64,000 nt of DNA, taken from an uncultured Oscillospiraceae bacterium. GTDB lineage: Bacteria > Bacillota > Clostridia > Oscillospirales > Oscillospiraceae. The notes under the pieces are model-generated. The model was not told where the DNA came from, made no database searches, and worked only from the letters and a program-made list of their open reading frames with translations. The translations under genes were made by a program, and so were the position numbers. Below are positions 56,535 to 64,000 of this stretch, piece by piece (the first letter of the stretch is position 1; the number at the start of each line of letters is the position of its first letter). The stretch spans positions 1 through 64,000 of the forward strand of contig CAKTOX010000001.1 of assembly GCA_934590355.1 (NCBI GenBank). The letters are read 5' to 3'.

Positions 56535-57725
56535 TTATAGGCCGTATTCCTCGGCGAGCTTTTTAAACGCCGGCAGCGAGTTGTTGACGGTTTCTTCCGA
56601 GGCGCAGTAGGCAAGGCGCGCATAGCCGGGAATACCGAAGCTGTCCGACGGCACGAGCATGATCTCGTGCTTCTTCGCCTTCTCGCAAAACTGCGCTGCG
56701 CTGTCACCCTGCGGCGCTCTGAGGAAAAGATAGAACGCGCCGTCCGGCTTTACGCACTCAAAGCCGTATTGCGTGAGCGCGGTGTAAAGCGTGTCGCGGT
56801 TTTTCTCATAGGTCGTGAGGTCGGGGCTCACGTCGGCGCACTGCACCAGCATATTCTGCATAAGGCTCGGCGCGCAGACATAGCCGAGCGCCCTGCCCGC
56901 TCCGCAAACGGCGGCAAGCACGCTCTTTGAATTCTCCATGCACGGCGGCACCAGGATATAGCCAAGGCGCTCACCGGGCAGAGAGAGCGATTTGGAGTAG
57001 GAATAGCACACCACGGTGTTGGGATAGAAATTCGGCACGAAGGGCACGCTCACATCGCCGTAGACAAGCTCGCGGTACGGCTCGTCGGCGATGAGATAAA
57101 TTTTCCTGCCCTGCTCGGACTGCGCCTGAGTAAGTATCTTCGACATGACTCTGAGCGTCTGCTCGCTGAGTATCGCGCCGGAGGGGTTGTTCGGAGAATT
57201 TATAATGACCGCCGCGACGCCGGACTCCACCGCGTCCTCAAACGCCGCCATAAACGGCTGCATATCCTCGCCCGCGGGCGGCACGACGACGAGCTCCGCG
57301 CCCGCCGCCTCGGCAAGCACGCGGTAATCCGGGAAAAACGGTGCGAGCACCGCGACCTTTTCGCCGGGGCTCACGAGAGCTGCCAGCGATATTGCAAGCG
57401 AGGACGATGCGCCGGAGGTGAGGTAAACGCACTCGGCGGGAATGTCATAGCCGGCGCGCTTACTCTCCTGCCGTGCTGCCGCCTTTCTCGCGCTCATTGC
57501 ACCCGGAGCTGCGGTGTAGCCGTGAAGCGCGAGGCTGTCGCCCGTTTCGAGAAGCTCGATGAGCGTTTTTCTGACCTTCTCGGGCGCAGGCGTGCTCGGA
57601 TTGCCGATGCTGAAATCAAAAACGTTTTCGCTGCCTATCTCCTCGCGGCGCGCGTCCGCATATGCGGCAATATCGCGTATTGCCGAGCCGCTTTGACCGA
57701 GCTTGAGCATTTTTTCCGCTAACAT
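56535..57725 (-). CDS. PLP-dependent aminotransferase (class I/II)
   Basis: 396 residues. Fold type I signs: FSIGNPSTPAPEKV, YLTSGASSSLAISL, INSPNNPSGA, IADEPYRELVY and the PLP Lys in YSYSKSLSLPGERLGY. As the last gene of the shikimate/tyrosine operon it probably transaminates aromatic keto acids (4-hydroxyphenylpyruvate or phenylpyruvate), though relatives with aspartate specificity exist. ATG 57725 has AAGGAG nine to ten bases upstream. Confidence 0.88.
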   Translation of the reverse strand: MLAEKMLKLGQSGSAIRDIAAYADARREEIGSENVFDFSIGNPSTPAPEKVRKTLIELLETGDSLALHGYTAAPGAMSARKAAARQESKRAGYDIPAECVYLTSGASSSLAISLAALVSPGEKVAVLAPFFPDYRVLAEAAGAELVVVPPAGEDMQPFMAAFEDAVESGVAAVIINSPNNPSGAILSEQTLRVMSKILTQAQSEQGRKIYLIADEPYRELVYGDVSVPFVPNFYPNTVVCYSYSKSLSLPGERLGYILVPPCMENSKSVLAAVCGAGRALGYVCAPSLMQNMLVQCADVSPDLTTYEKNRDTLYTALTQYGFECVKPDGAFYLFLRAPQGDSAAQFCEKAKKHEIMLVPSDSFGIPGYARLAYCASEETVNNSLPAFKKLAEEYGL

Positions 57726-57737
57726 AAATATCACTCC

Positions 57738-58766
57738 TTATCTCAGATCGGCAAGCTCGTAAATGAGCCTCTCCGTCTTATCCCAGCCCAGGCAGGCGTC
57801 GGTTATGCTCTTGCCGTAGACGCCGCCGTCGGGCTTTTGGTTTCCGTCCTCTATGTAGGATTCGATCATAAGTCCCTTGACGAGCCGCTTTATGTCGTCG
57901 CTGTGGCGCGTGCTGTGGAGTATTTCCTTTGCAATGCGCGGCTGCTCGTCCCACTGCTTTCCGGAGTTTGAGTGGTTCGTGTCGATGACTACGGCAGGGT
58001 TTTGCAGTCCCGTCTTGGCGTACAGCTCGCACAGGAGCTTAATGTCCTCGTAGTGGTAGTTGGGTATCGTCCTGCCGTATTTGTTCGACGAGCCGCGCAG
58101 AATGGCGTGCGCGAGGGGGTTGCCCTTGCTGCGCACCTCCCAGTTGGAGTAGACGAAGGTGTGACCGTGCTGAGCGGCGGTAATGGAATTCATCATGACC
58201 GAAAGATCGCCGCTGGTGGGGTTTTTCATTCCGACGGGCAGGTCAAGACCGCTCGCGGTGAGGCGGTGGAGCTGATTTTCGACAGACCGCGCTCCGACCG
58301 CGACGTAAGAGAGCATATCGGAAAGATAGTGGTGGTTTTCGGGGTAGAGCATCTCGTCTGCGCAGGAAAAGCCCGTTTCCGCAAGCACCTTCATGTGCAT
58401 CTTGCGAATTGCGATGAGGCCGCGGAGCATATCGGGCGAGCAGTTGGGGTCGGGCTGATGGAGCATACCCTTGTAGCCGTCGCCGGTGGTGCGGGGCTTA
58501 TTGGTGTAAACGCGCGGCACGATGAGTATCTTTTCCTCGACCTTGTCCTGAACGGTTCTCAGACGCGAGATGTAATCAAGCACCGAGTCCTCGCGGTCGG
58601 CCGAGCAGGGGCCGATTATGAGAACGAGCCTGTCGTCCTCGCCGGTGAAGATGCTTTTAAGCGCCGCATCGCATTTTCTCTTGTGCTCGGCAAGCTCCTC
58701 CGTTATGGGGTACATTTCCTTTATTGCCTGCGGCGTCGGCATTTTTCTCTTAAATTCCATGTTCAT
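57738..58766 (-). CDS. DAHP synthase, class I (AroFGH type)
   Basis: 342 residues. Condenses phosphoenolpyruvate and erythrose-4-phosphate, the first step of the shikimate route. Motifs: LIIGPCSADREDSVLDYI, VPRVYTNKPRTTGDGYKGM, VGARSVENQLHR, GMKNPTSGD and IDTNHSNSGK, with metal Cys and His. The N-terminal region (about 1-40) suits a feedback-sensing element, as in E. coli isozymes; which amino acid it senses is not clear. GGAG upstream. Confidence 0.94.
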   Translation of the reverse strand: MNMEFKRKMPTPQAIKEMYPITEELAEHKRKCDAALKSIFTGEDDRLVLIIGPCSADREDSVLDYISRLRTVQDKVEEKILIVPRVYTNKPRTTGDGYKGMLHQPDPNCSPDMLRGLIAIRKMHMKVLAETGFSCADEMLYPENHHYLSDMLSYVAVGARSVENQLHRLTASGLDLPVGMKNPTSGDLSVMMNSITAAQHGHTFVYSNWEVRSKGNPLAHAILRGSSNKYGRTIPNYHYEDIKLLCELYAKTGLQNPAVVIDTNHSNSGKQWDEQPRIAKEILHSTRHSDDIKRLVKGLMIESYIEDGNQKPDGGVYGKSITDACLGWDKTERLIYELADLR

Positions 58767-58774
58767 GGCTCATA

Positions 58775-59638
58775 TCACTCCTGCTTTGCGTCAAAGTATT
58801 TTCTGCGCTCGGTGGACAGGCGCATCATTTGTCTTATAGTTTCCCTGTCGCCGTTTGCGATGCTGTCGCGCATAAGCGCAAACTTCTCGCTGAAAAGATC
58901 CATCTGCGCAACGAGCTCATCGCGGTTTAACAGGAAAAGCTCGCTCCACATCTCGTCGTTTATCTTTGCTATTCTCGTCAGGTCGCGGAAGGAGTCGCCC
59001 GTGTAATCGACAAGGTGCTTCGAATCCTTGCACACCATCAGCGACACCGCGATGCAGTGCGCAAGCTGTGAAAGAAAGCCTATCATCTCGTCGTGCTTTT
59101 CGGGCGTGAGCTGCGCTATCATGCGAAAGCCCATTATCCTGCCGAGCTCCTTGACGGCTTCTATCGCCTCGGGCGTATTTTTGTCCGTGGGCGTGACTAT
59201 GTAGTTTGCGCCCTCGAAGATCTCCGCTCTTGCGTTCTCAACGCCGGAGCACTCGCGCCCCGCCATCGGGTGAGCCCCGACAAATTCGAGGTCACTGCGC
59301 AGCATATCCTGCACCCTGTAAACGACGCTGCACTTAACGCCGGTCACATCGCTTATAAGAGCGCCCGACTTTATATACTGCTGATTTTTCTCTATCCATT
59401 CAATAAAAGCGTGCGGGTACATGGCGAAGATTATGAGGTCAAACTGCCCGATATACTCAGGGTCAACGACGCTTCTGCCGTGGCTTATCATGCCCTTTTC
59501 GAGCGCGAAGTCAATTGCCTCCTGCCTGCGTGCAAGCGCTCCGACCTCGAAGCCGCGCCGCGTCAGCGCCTCGGCATAGCTGCCGCCCATGAGTCCCAGC
59601 CCCGCTATGAGAATTTTCGTGTTTTTATCTATCTTCAT
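58775..59638 (-). CDS. tyrA: Prephenate dehydrogenase
   Basis: 287 residues. NAD fold (LIAGLGLMGGSYAEALTRRG), then catalytic motifs DVTGVKCSVV, FVGAHPMAGRECSGV with the active His, and HDEMIGFLSQLAH. Converts prephenate to 4-hydroxyphenylpyruvate for tyrosine. No fused chorismate mutase or ACT domain is present. It overlaps aroA by 14 bases. Confidence 0.93.
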   Translation of the reverse strand: MKIDKNTKILIAGLGLMGGSYAEALTRRGFEVGALARRQEAIDFALEKGMISHGRSVVDPEYIGQFDLIIFAMYPHAFIEWIEKNQQYIKSGALISDVTGVKCSVVYRVQDMLRSDLEFVGAHPMAGRECSGVENARAEIFEGANYIVTPTDKNTPEAIEAVKELGRIMGFRMIAQLTPEKHDEMIGFLSQLAHCIAVSLMVCKDSKHLVDYTGDSFRDLTRIAKINDEMWSELFLLNRDELVAQMDLFSEKFALMRDSIANGDRETIRQMMRLSTERRKYFDAKQE

Positions 59639-60836
59639 ATTCTGCCTCCAAGCCGATGGTGCGAAGCTGCTCGAAAAAGTCGGGATAGCTCTTTCGCACA
59701 GCCTGCGCGGAGAGTATCTCGCCTCCCGTGACGCTCATGAGAAGCGTGAGCGCCATGACGATGCGGTGGTCGTTATGCGACGAAACAGGCTTGCTCGGTG
59801 CTCGGAGCTTTCCCGGCAGCACCGTGAGCGAATTGTCCTCAAGCTCGCAGCCTATACCGAACTTTTCAAGGCACTGCGCCATGACGGCAGCGCGGTCGCT
59901 CTCCTTTATCCGCAGTCTGCGCGTGCCGGTGAATTTTGCGCCCCTCCCCATCGCCGCGGCCGCGGCAAACAGCACCGGTCCGAGGTCGGGGCAGTTTGAA
60001 ATGTCGAGCACCGCGCCTTGGGAGCCGAGCGCCTTAAAATACTCAAGGCACACCCTGTCGCCCTGCACGCTGTCCTCTCGCAGGGAGCGCACCTTAACGC
60101 TGCCGCCGACGCAGTTAAACGCATATAATGCCGCCGCGTTTGACCAATCTCCCTCTACGCGCACACGCTGTGCCCTGTATTTTTGCCCGCCGCGAACGTA
60201 AAATTCGTTTGCCGTGCGCTCGCATATCTCGATGCCGAACTGCGCAAGCACTTGCAGCGTAACGTCAATATACGCTCTGCTCTCGACCGGCGGCAGCACT
60301 CTTATGACGCTGTCGCCGCTCAGCCTCGGCAGCGCGAACAAAAGCCCCGAAACGAACTGACTGCTCACGTCGCCGCGCAGGGTGTATTCCCCGCTCCCGA
60401 GCCTGCCGCGCAGCGTTATGCCGCCGCTGTCTTTTTTGATCTCAATGCCCTTTTCGCCCAAAAGCTCCTCGTAAAGCCCGATGCCGCGCTCGAGAAGTCT
60501 CGGCGCGCCCTCAAAGCGCAGCTCGCCGCCCGTGAGCGAAAGCGGAACGAGAAACCTCAGCGTGCTGCCGCTTTCACGGCACCGAAGCAGCGCACCGTCG
60601 GGCGTTTTGCCCGCGATACCGCGAACGCGCACGGTGTCGCCGAACCTTTCGCAGTGTGCTCCGAGAGCGGTAAGGCAGTCGAGCGTTGCGAGCATATCCT
60701 CGCTTTGCGACACGCCGCAGACCTCGCTCTCGCCCTCGGCAAGCGCCGCGCAAATGAGCTCGCGGTGGGCAAAGCTCTTAGACGGCGGAGCGCATAGCTC
60801 TCCGCTCAGGCGCGAGGGGTATATCTTAACGTTCAT
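59625..60836 (-). CDS. aroA: 3-phosphoshikimate 1-carboxyvinyltransferase (EPSP synthase)
   Basis: 403 residues. Motifs: LCAPPSKSFAHRELICAALA, ESGSTLRFLVPLSL (near SGTxxR), GDVSSQFVSGLLFALP, VEGDWSNAAALYAFN, RIKESDRAAVMAQCL, NDHRIVMALTLL. Slightly shorter than E. coli AroA (427). The loop LRCRESGST lacks the usual Asn-Ala-Gly of class I enzymes, so this looks like the class often less sensitive to glyphosate; that is inference. ATGA overlap with aroQ. Confidence 0.94.
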   Translation of the reverse strand: MNVKIYPSRLSGELCAPPSKSFAHRELICAALAEGESEVCGVSQSEDMLATLDCLTALGAHCERFGDTVRVRGIAGKTPDGALLRCRESGSTLRFLVPLSLTGGELRFEGAPRLLERGIGLYEELLGEKGIEIKKDSGGITLRGRLGSGEYTLRGDVSSQFVSGLLFALPRLSGDSVIRVLPPVESRAYIDVTLQVLAQFGIEICERTANEFYVRGGQKYRAQRVRVEGDWSNAAALYAFNCVGGSVKVRSLREDSVQGDRVCLEYFKALGSQGAVLDISNCPDLGPVLFAAAAAMGRGAKFTGTRRLRIKESDRAAVMAQCLEKFGIGCELEDNSLTVLPGKLRAPSKPVSSHNDHRIVMALTLLMSVTGGEILSAQAVRKSYPDFFEQLRTIGLEAEYEDR

Positions 60837-61276
60837 TTTTTCTCTCCGAAATTTTCGATCAAATGATCAATCGCCTCGCTGTAACCGTCAAAGCCGTGAC
60901 CGCAGATGGTCTTGACGCAGGCGGCGCGCACAAAGCTTGTTTGGCGGAAGTCCTCGCGCTCGGACACCTCGGAGATGTGCACCTCCACGGTCGGTATCCC
61001 CACGCTCTTGACCGCGTCCAAAATAGCGACCGAGGTGTGCGTGTACGCCGCAGGGTTAAACACGATGCCGTCAATGCCGGAAAAGTATGCTTTCTGAATA
61101 GCATCAACGAGGTCGCCCTCGTGGTTTGACTGGTAAAACTCGACCGTGGCGCCCTTTTCCTGCGCGTGCGCGGAGACAGCCTCCAGCAGATCCTTATAGC
61201 TTTTCGCGCCGTAGATCTCCGGCTCTCTTATGCCGAGCATATTGATATTCGGTCCGTTCAAAACAAGAATTCTCAT
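60833..61276 (-). CDS. aroQ: Type II 3-dehydroquinate dehydratase
   Basis: 147 residues, the type II length. Motifs ILVLNGPNINMLGIREPEIY with the catalytic Tyr, EFYQSNHEGDLVD, FNPAAYTHTSVAILDA and VEVHISEV. Forms a dodecamer in known relatives. Overlaps the aroE-aroK gene by four bases. Confidence 0.96.
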   Translation of the reverse strand: MRILVLNGPNINMLGIREPEIYGAKSYKDLLEAVSAHAQEKGATVEFYQSNHEGDLVDAIQKAYFSGIDGIVFNPAAYTHTSVAILDAVKSVGIPTVEVHISEVSEREDFRQTSFVRAACVKTICGHGFDGYSEAIDHLIENFGEKK

Positions 61277-62511
61277 TCTCCCAGCTCCTTTAAAATTTCC
61301 CGCGCTTCCTCCTCGGGAGTTCGGTTTGCGTCAATTATAAGCTCTGCCGCCGGTCTGTAAACGTCATAGCGCTCGGCATAGAGCTTTTCGAGCTTATTTC
61401 GCTCGGAGGACAGCGGACGGTCGTCCGTTGCGACGAGATTATGCACAGCACGGTCAAGAAACACGATGACGCCGTTGCGTCTGAGCGCTCTTACGTTGTC
61501 GCCGTCGAGCACCGCGCCGCCGCCTGTTGCGATTATCCTTCCACCCTCGGCGGCAAGCTCCGCCACCGTTTCCTTTTCGATTTTTCTGAACTCCGCCTCG
61601 CCGTATTCTGCGAAAAACTCCGCGATCGGCATGCCGATCTTTTTCACTATATGCTCGTCCGTGTCGGCAAGCTCCATGCCGCTCAGCCGCGAAAGTATGC
61701 CGCCGACCGTCGTTTTACCGCAGGAGGGCATACCGATGAGCACGATATTGCGCTTTGCGTTTCTCACGCTTAAAAACGCCTTGTCTATAAGGCTCTCGTC
61801 AAGCGGTTGGTCTCTGAATATCGCCGAGGCATACACCGCCTGCGCTGCGAGCATATACAGACCGCCCTCGGCGGCAATGCCTCTTTCCCGCGCATCGAGA
61901 ACGAGATTCGTGCGCAGGGGGTTATAAACCGCGTCGAGCACGCCGCAAAGCTGCGGGAAGGCGGAAATGTCAATGGGCACGCCGTCCTGCCTCGGGTACA
62001 TTCCCGCGGGAGTCGCGTTTATGATGACCTGCGCGTCGGCGTGTGAGCTTATCGCCTCGTCATAGCTTATGCTGCCGTCCTTTCCGGAGCGCGAAACGTA
62101 GCTCACACTCGCGCAGCCCATATATTCCGCCAGCGCGTGCGCCGTTTTCGACGCGCCGCCCGTGCCTAAAATGAGCACCTTTTTGCCCTTCATGTTCACT
62201 CCCGCGTGCCTTGCAAGGGCGAGCATACCGGGAAAATCCGTATTATCGCCTATAAGTCTGCCGCCGCGGTTCACGATGGTGTTCACGGCACCTATGCGCT
62301 TTGCGCTCTCGCTTATCTCGTCAAGGTACGGCATGACGGCCTGCTTATACGGTATCGTCACGTTTATGCCGCAAAACTCGCGCTTTTTAAGAAAATCTCC
62401 CAGCTCATCGGGGCGCAGCTCGTGCAGCTCGTATTCGTAATCTGCTATCTGCGCGTGGATTTCGCACGAATAGCTGTGCGTCAAATGCTCTCCTATAAGA
62501 CCGTATTTCAT
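61273..62511 (-). CDS. Fused shikimate dehydrogenase and shikimate kinase
   Basis: 412 residues in two parts. Residues 1-265 are AroE: YGLIGEHLTHSYSCEIHAQI, GINVTIPYKQAVMPYL with the catalytic Lys, GDNTDFPGM, ILGTGGASKTAHALAEY, INATPAGMYP, GLYMLAAQAVYA. Residues 266-412 are AroK: NIVLIGMPSCGKTTVGGILS (Walker A), DTDEHIVKKIGMPI, IATGGGAVLD, DRPLSS. It performs two adjacent steps. ATG 62511 is chosen (AAAGGAG, seven bases); it overlaps the aroC stop as TGATG. ATG 62514 is possible. Confidence 0.95.
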   Translation of the reverse strand: MKYGLIGEHLTHSYSCEIHAQIADYEYELHELRPDELGDFLKKREFCGINVTIPYKQAVMPYLDEISESAKRIGAVNTIVNRGGRLIGDNTDFPGMLALARHAGVNMKGKKVLILGTGGASKTAHALAEYMGCASVSYVSRSGKDGSISYDEAISSHADAQVIINATPAGMYPRQDGVPIDISAFPQLCGVLDAVYNPLRTNLVLDARERGIAAEGGLYMLAAQAVYASAIFRDQPLDESLIDKAFLSVRNAKRNIVLIGMPSCGKTTVGGILSRLSGMELADTDEHIVKKIGMPIAEFFAEYGEAEFRKIEKETVAELAAEGGRIIATGGGAVLDGDNVRALRRNGVIVFLDRAVHNLVATDDRPLSSERNKLEKLYAERYDVYRPAAELIIDANRTPEEEAREILKELGE

Positions 62512-63605
62512 CATTTGACTCCTTTCACAAGCGCATCCGTGCCGTAGCGCTGGGCGAGCATATCGCACAGGCACAGCGCCGTCACGCTGTCGAGCACGGG
62601 ACAGATGCGGCGGATTATCGCCGGGTCGTGTCTGCCGCGGATGCTTATTTTCGCGTTTTCGTTTTTAATGAAATCCACCGTTTCCTGCTCGCGGGAAACG
62701 GACGGCGTGGGCTTGACGGCGCAGCTAAACACAATGGGCATGCCGTTTGTGATGCCGCCGTTTATGCCGCCGTTATTGTTCGTTTCGGTGACTACGGCGC
62801 CGTTTTTTATCCTCAGCGCGTCGTTCGCCTCGCTCCCGCGCATATCGCCCAGAGCAAAGCCCGCTCCGAATTCGATGCCCTTAATGCCGCCGATGCTGAA
62901 CACCGCGTGGGAGATGACGCTCTCGACACTGTCAAACCACGGCTCGCCCACGCCCGCAGGTATGCCGAAGACCGCCGTCTGGGTAACGCCGCCGACGCTG
63001 TCGTTTTCGCTGCGCGCCTTGAGTATTTCCCTTGCCATTGCCTCGCCGCGCTCATCGTCAAGCACGGGAAAGCTCTTATTTTCCAAGGCTGCAAGCTCGG
63101 ATTTTATATCGCCGAAGGCTCTGTCGCGCACTCCGCCGCAGCTTAAAATATGCGTGCCGACGCTTATCCCGAGGCTCTCGAGCACGGGAAGCAAAATTCC
63201 GCCTGCCGCGACAATGGCCGCCGTGACGCGACCGGAAAAATGTCCGCCGCCGCGATAATCCTCGAAGCCGTGATACTTGCACCACGCCGCGTGATCCGCG
63301 TGGGCGGGGCGCGCAAGACCGTAGGCGTAGTCCTCGCTGCGCGTGTTCTCGTTGGGTATGACTATGCAAACGGGCGTGCCGGTCGTTTTGCCGTTAAAAA
63401 CGCCGCTGAGTATTTTAAATTCGTCCTTTTCCCTGCGCGGAGTGGACAGCGCGTCACACGGTCTGCGCCGCGTGAGCTGCCGCGCCACGGCGCTCTCGCT
63501 GACTTCTATCCCGGGCGCAAGTCCGTCTATCACGCAGCCGACCGCCGCGCCGTGGCTCTCGCCGAAAACGGTGAGGCTAACGCTCTGCCCGAAGCTGTTT
63601 TTCAT
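62511..63605 (-). CDS. aroC: Chorismate synthase
   Basis: 364 residues. Motifs: FGESHGAAVGCVIDGLAPGI, RRPCDALSTPRREKDEFKIL, RPAHADHAAWCKYHGFEDYR, GGGHFSGRVTA, and the C-terminal RGRHDPAIIRRICPVLDSVT. Needs reduced FMN, which fits an anaerobe. ATGA overlap with aroB. Confidence 0.96.
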   Translation of the reverse strand: MKNSFGQSVSLTVFGESHGAAVGCVIDGLAPGIEVSESAVARQLTRRRPCDALSTPRREKDEFKILSGVFNGKTTGTPVCIVIPNENTRSEDYAYGLARPAHADHAAWCKYHGFEDYRGGGHFSGRVTAAIVAAGGILLPVLESLGISVGTHILSCGGVRDRAFGDIKSELAALENKSFPVLDDERGEAMAREILKARSENDSVGGVTQTAVFGIPAGVGEPWFDSVESVISHAVFSIGGIKGIEFGAGFALGDMRGSEANDALRIKNGAVVTETNNNGGINGGITNGMPIVFSCAVKPTPSVSREQETVDFIKNENAKISIRGRHDPAIIRRICPVLDSVTALCLCDMLAQRYGTDALVKGVK

Positions 63606-64000
63606 CTCTCGCCCTCCAGTCTTTTGAGAATATCCTGCGCCGTCATTTTTTTAAGCTCAAACGAGCCTATTTCGTTGACGAGCACGCAGCTTATTCCGTC
63701 CGTGCCCATTTTTTTATCGTGCAGCAAATACGGCATGATCTGCGCCGAGCTTTGCTCTATCTCATGCGGCAGCCCGTATTTCTTGAGCACCGCCTCGATC
63801 CTCGCCGCCGCCTCGTGCGAGCACATGGGCAGCATACCGAGCGCGACGCACTCGCCGTGCAGAAGTCTGCCGCCGTTAAAGCTCTCGACGGCGTGGCCTA
63901 TCGTGTGACCGAAGTTCAGGACCTTTCTGAGCCCCGTTTCGTGCACGTCCTGCTCAACAACGCTCTTTTTTATCAGGAGCGCGCGGTGGATTATCCGCAC
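63602..64000 (-). CDS. aroB: 3-dehydroquinate synthase, C-terminal part
   Basis: The last 132 residues; the gene begins beyond the right edge. RKVLNFGHTIGHAVE and LLHGECVALGM hold two zinc His ligands. NAD- and zinc-dependent ring closure of DAHP. First known gene of the operon in this window; the true first gene may lie further right. Confidence 0.95.
   Translation of the reverse strand: MRIIHRALLIKKSVVEQDVHETGLRKVLNFGHTIGHAVESFNGGRLLHGECVALGMLPMCSHEAAARIEAVLKKYGLPHEIEQSSAQIMPYLLHDKKMGTDGISCVLVNEIGSFELKKMTAQDILKRLEGER

Overview
The window reads as chromosomal DNA of a G+C-rich, Gram-positive, probably spore-forming Clostridia member; the best guess is an Oscillospiraceae/Ruminococcaceae-type gut anaerobe. 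Support: PdaB-like deacetylase and BofC-like proteins, strong AGGAGG ribosome sites with frequent TTG/GTG starts, a sodium-pumping decarboxylase operon, many small zinc-ribbon proteins, and dense intrinsic terminators. No rRNA, IS element, CRISPR array or integrase gene was seen. Species cannot be fixed from this sequence alone.

Layout. 0-8.6 kb: start of an NSS transporter, a purine-type phosphoribosyltransferase, the glyA-rarD-tadA operon, two membrane-anchored hydrolases, a NifX-like/Mrp iron-sulfur pair, and a NusG-II/Gx transporter pair. 8.6-15.4 kb: a cell-envelope operon (FHA-SEDS fusion, penicillin-binding protein, ABC-F ATPase, YdcF), then a 96-bp tandem repeat and a PdaB-like deacetylase. 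15.4-29.4 kb: tRNA-Pro, amidohydrolase, YkvA, Na/Pi transporter, EamA exporter, TPR protein, RlmD, a divergent MerR/MATE pair, and a ymdB-yhaO-yhaN operon. 29.4-31.8 kb: tRNA-Arg, a gene remnant, a small operon (helical protein, sigma-like factor, GH25 lysozyme), tRNA-Thr and tRNA-Tyr. 31.8-35.8 kb: DUF1810 protein, NCS2 purine permease, glutamate dehydrogenase.

35.8-44.2 kb: a compact minus-strand phage-type cassette with terminase, portal, protease, decoration and capsid genes, connectors, a LysM baseplate protein, a hub and a spike-like peptide. The frames are intact and tightly coupled, but no tape measure, sheath, integrase, replication or lysis gene lies within it. It is preceded by a terminator, a 22-bp palindrome and a 6S-RNA-like gene.

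44.4-51.5 kb: 6S-like RNA, DUF1292 and BofC-like proteins, class A PBP, and a sodium-translocating decarboxylase operon (alpha, gamma, biotin carrier, beta). 51.6-56.5 kb: a TetR regulator with two ABC-2 exporters. 56.5-64 kb: a minus-strand aromatic amino acid operon in the order aroB (partial), aroC, aroE-aroK fusion, aroQ, aroA, tyrA, DAHP synthase, aminotransferase, which covers almost the whole route from erythrose-4-phosphate to tyrosine.
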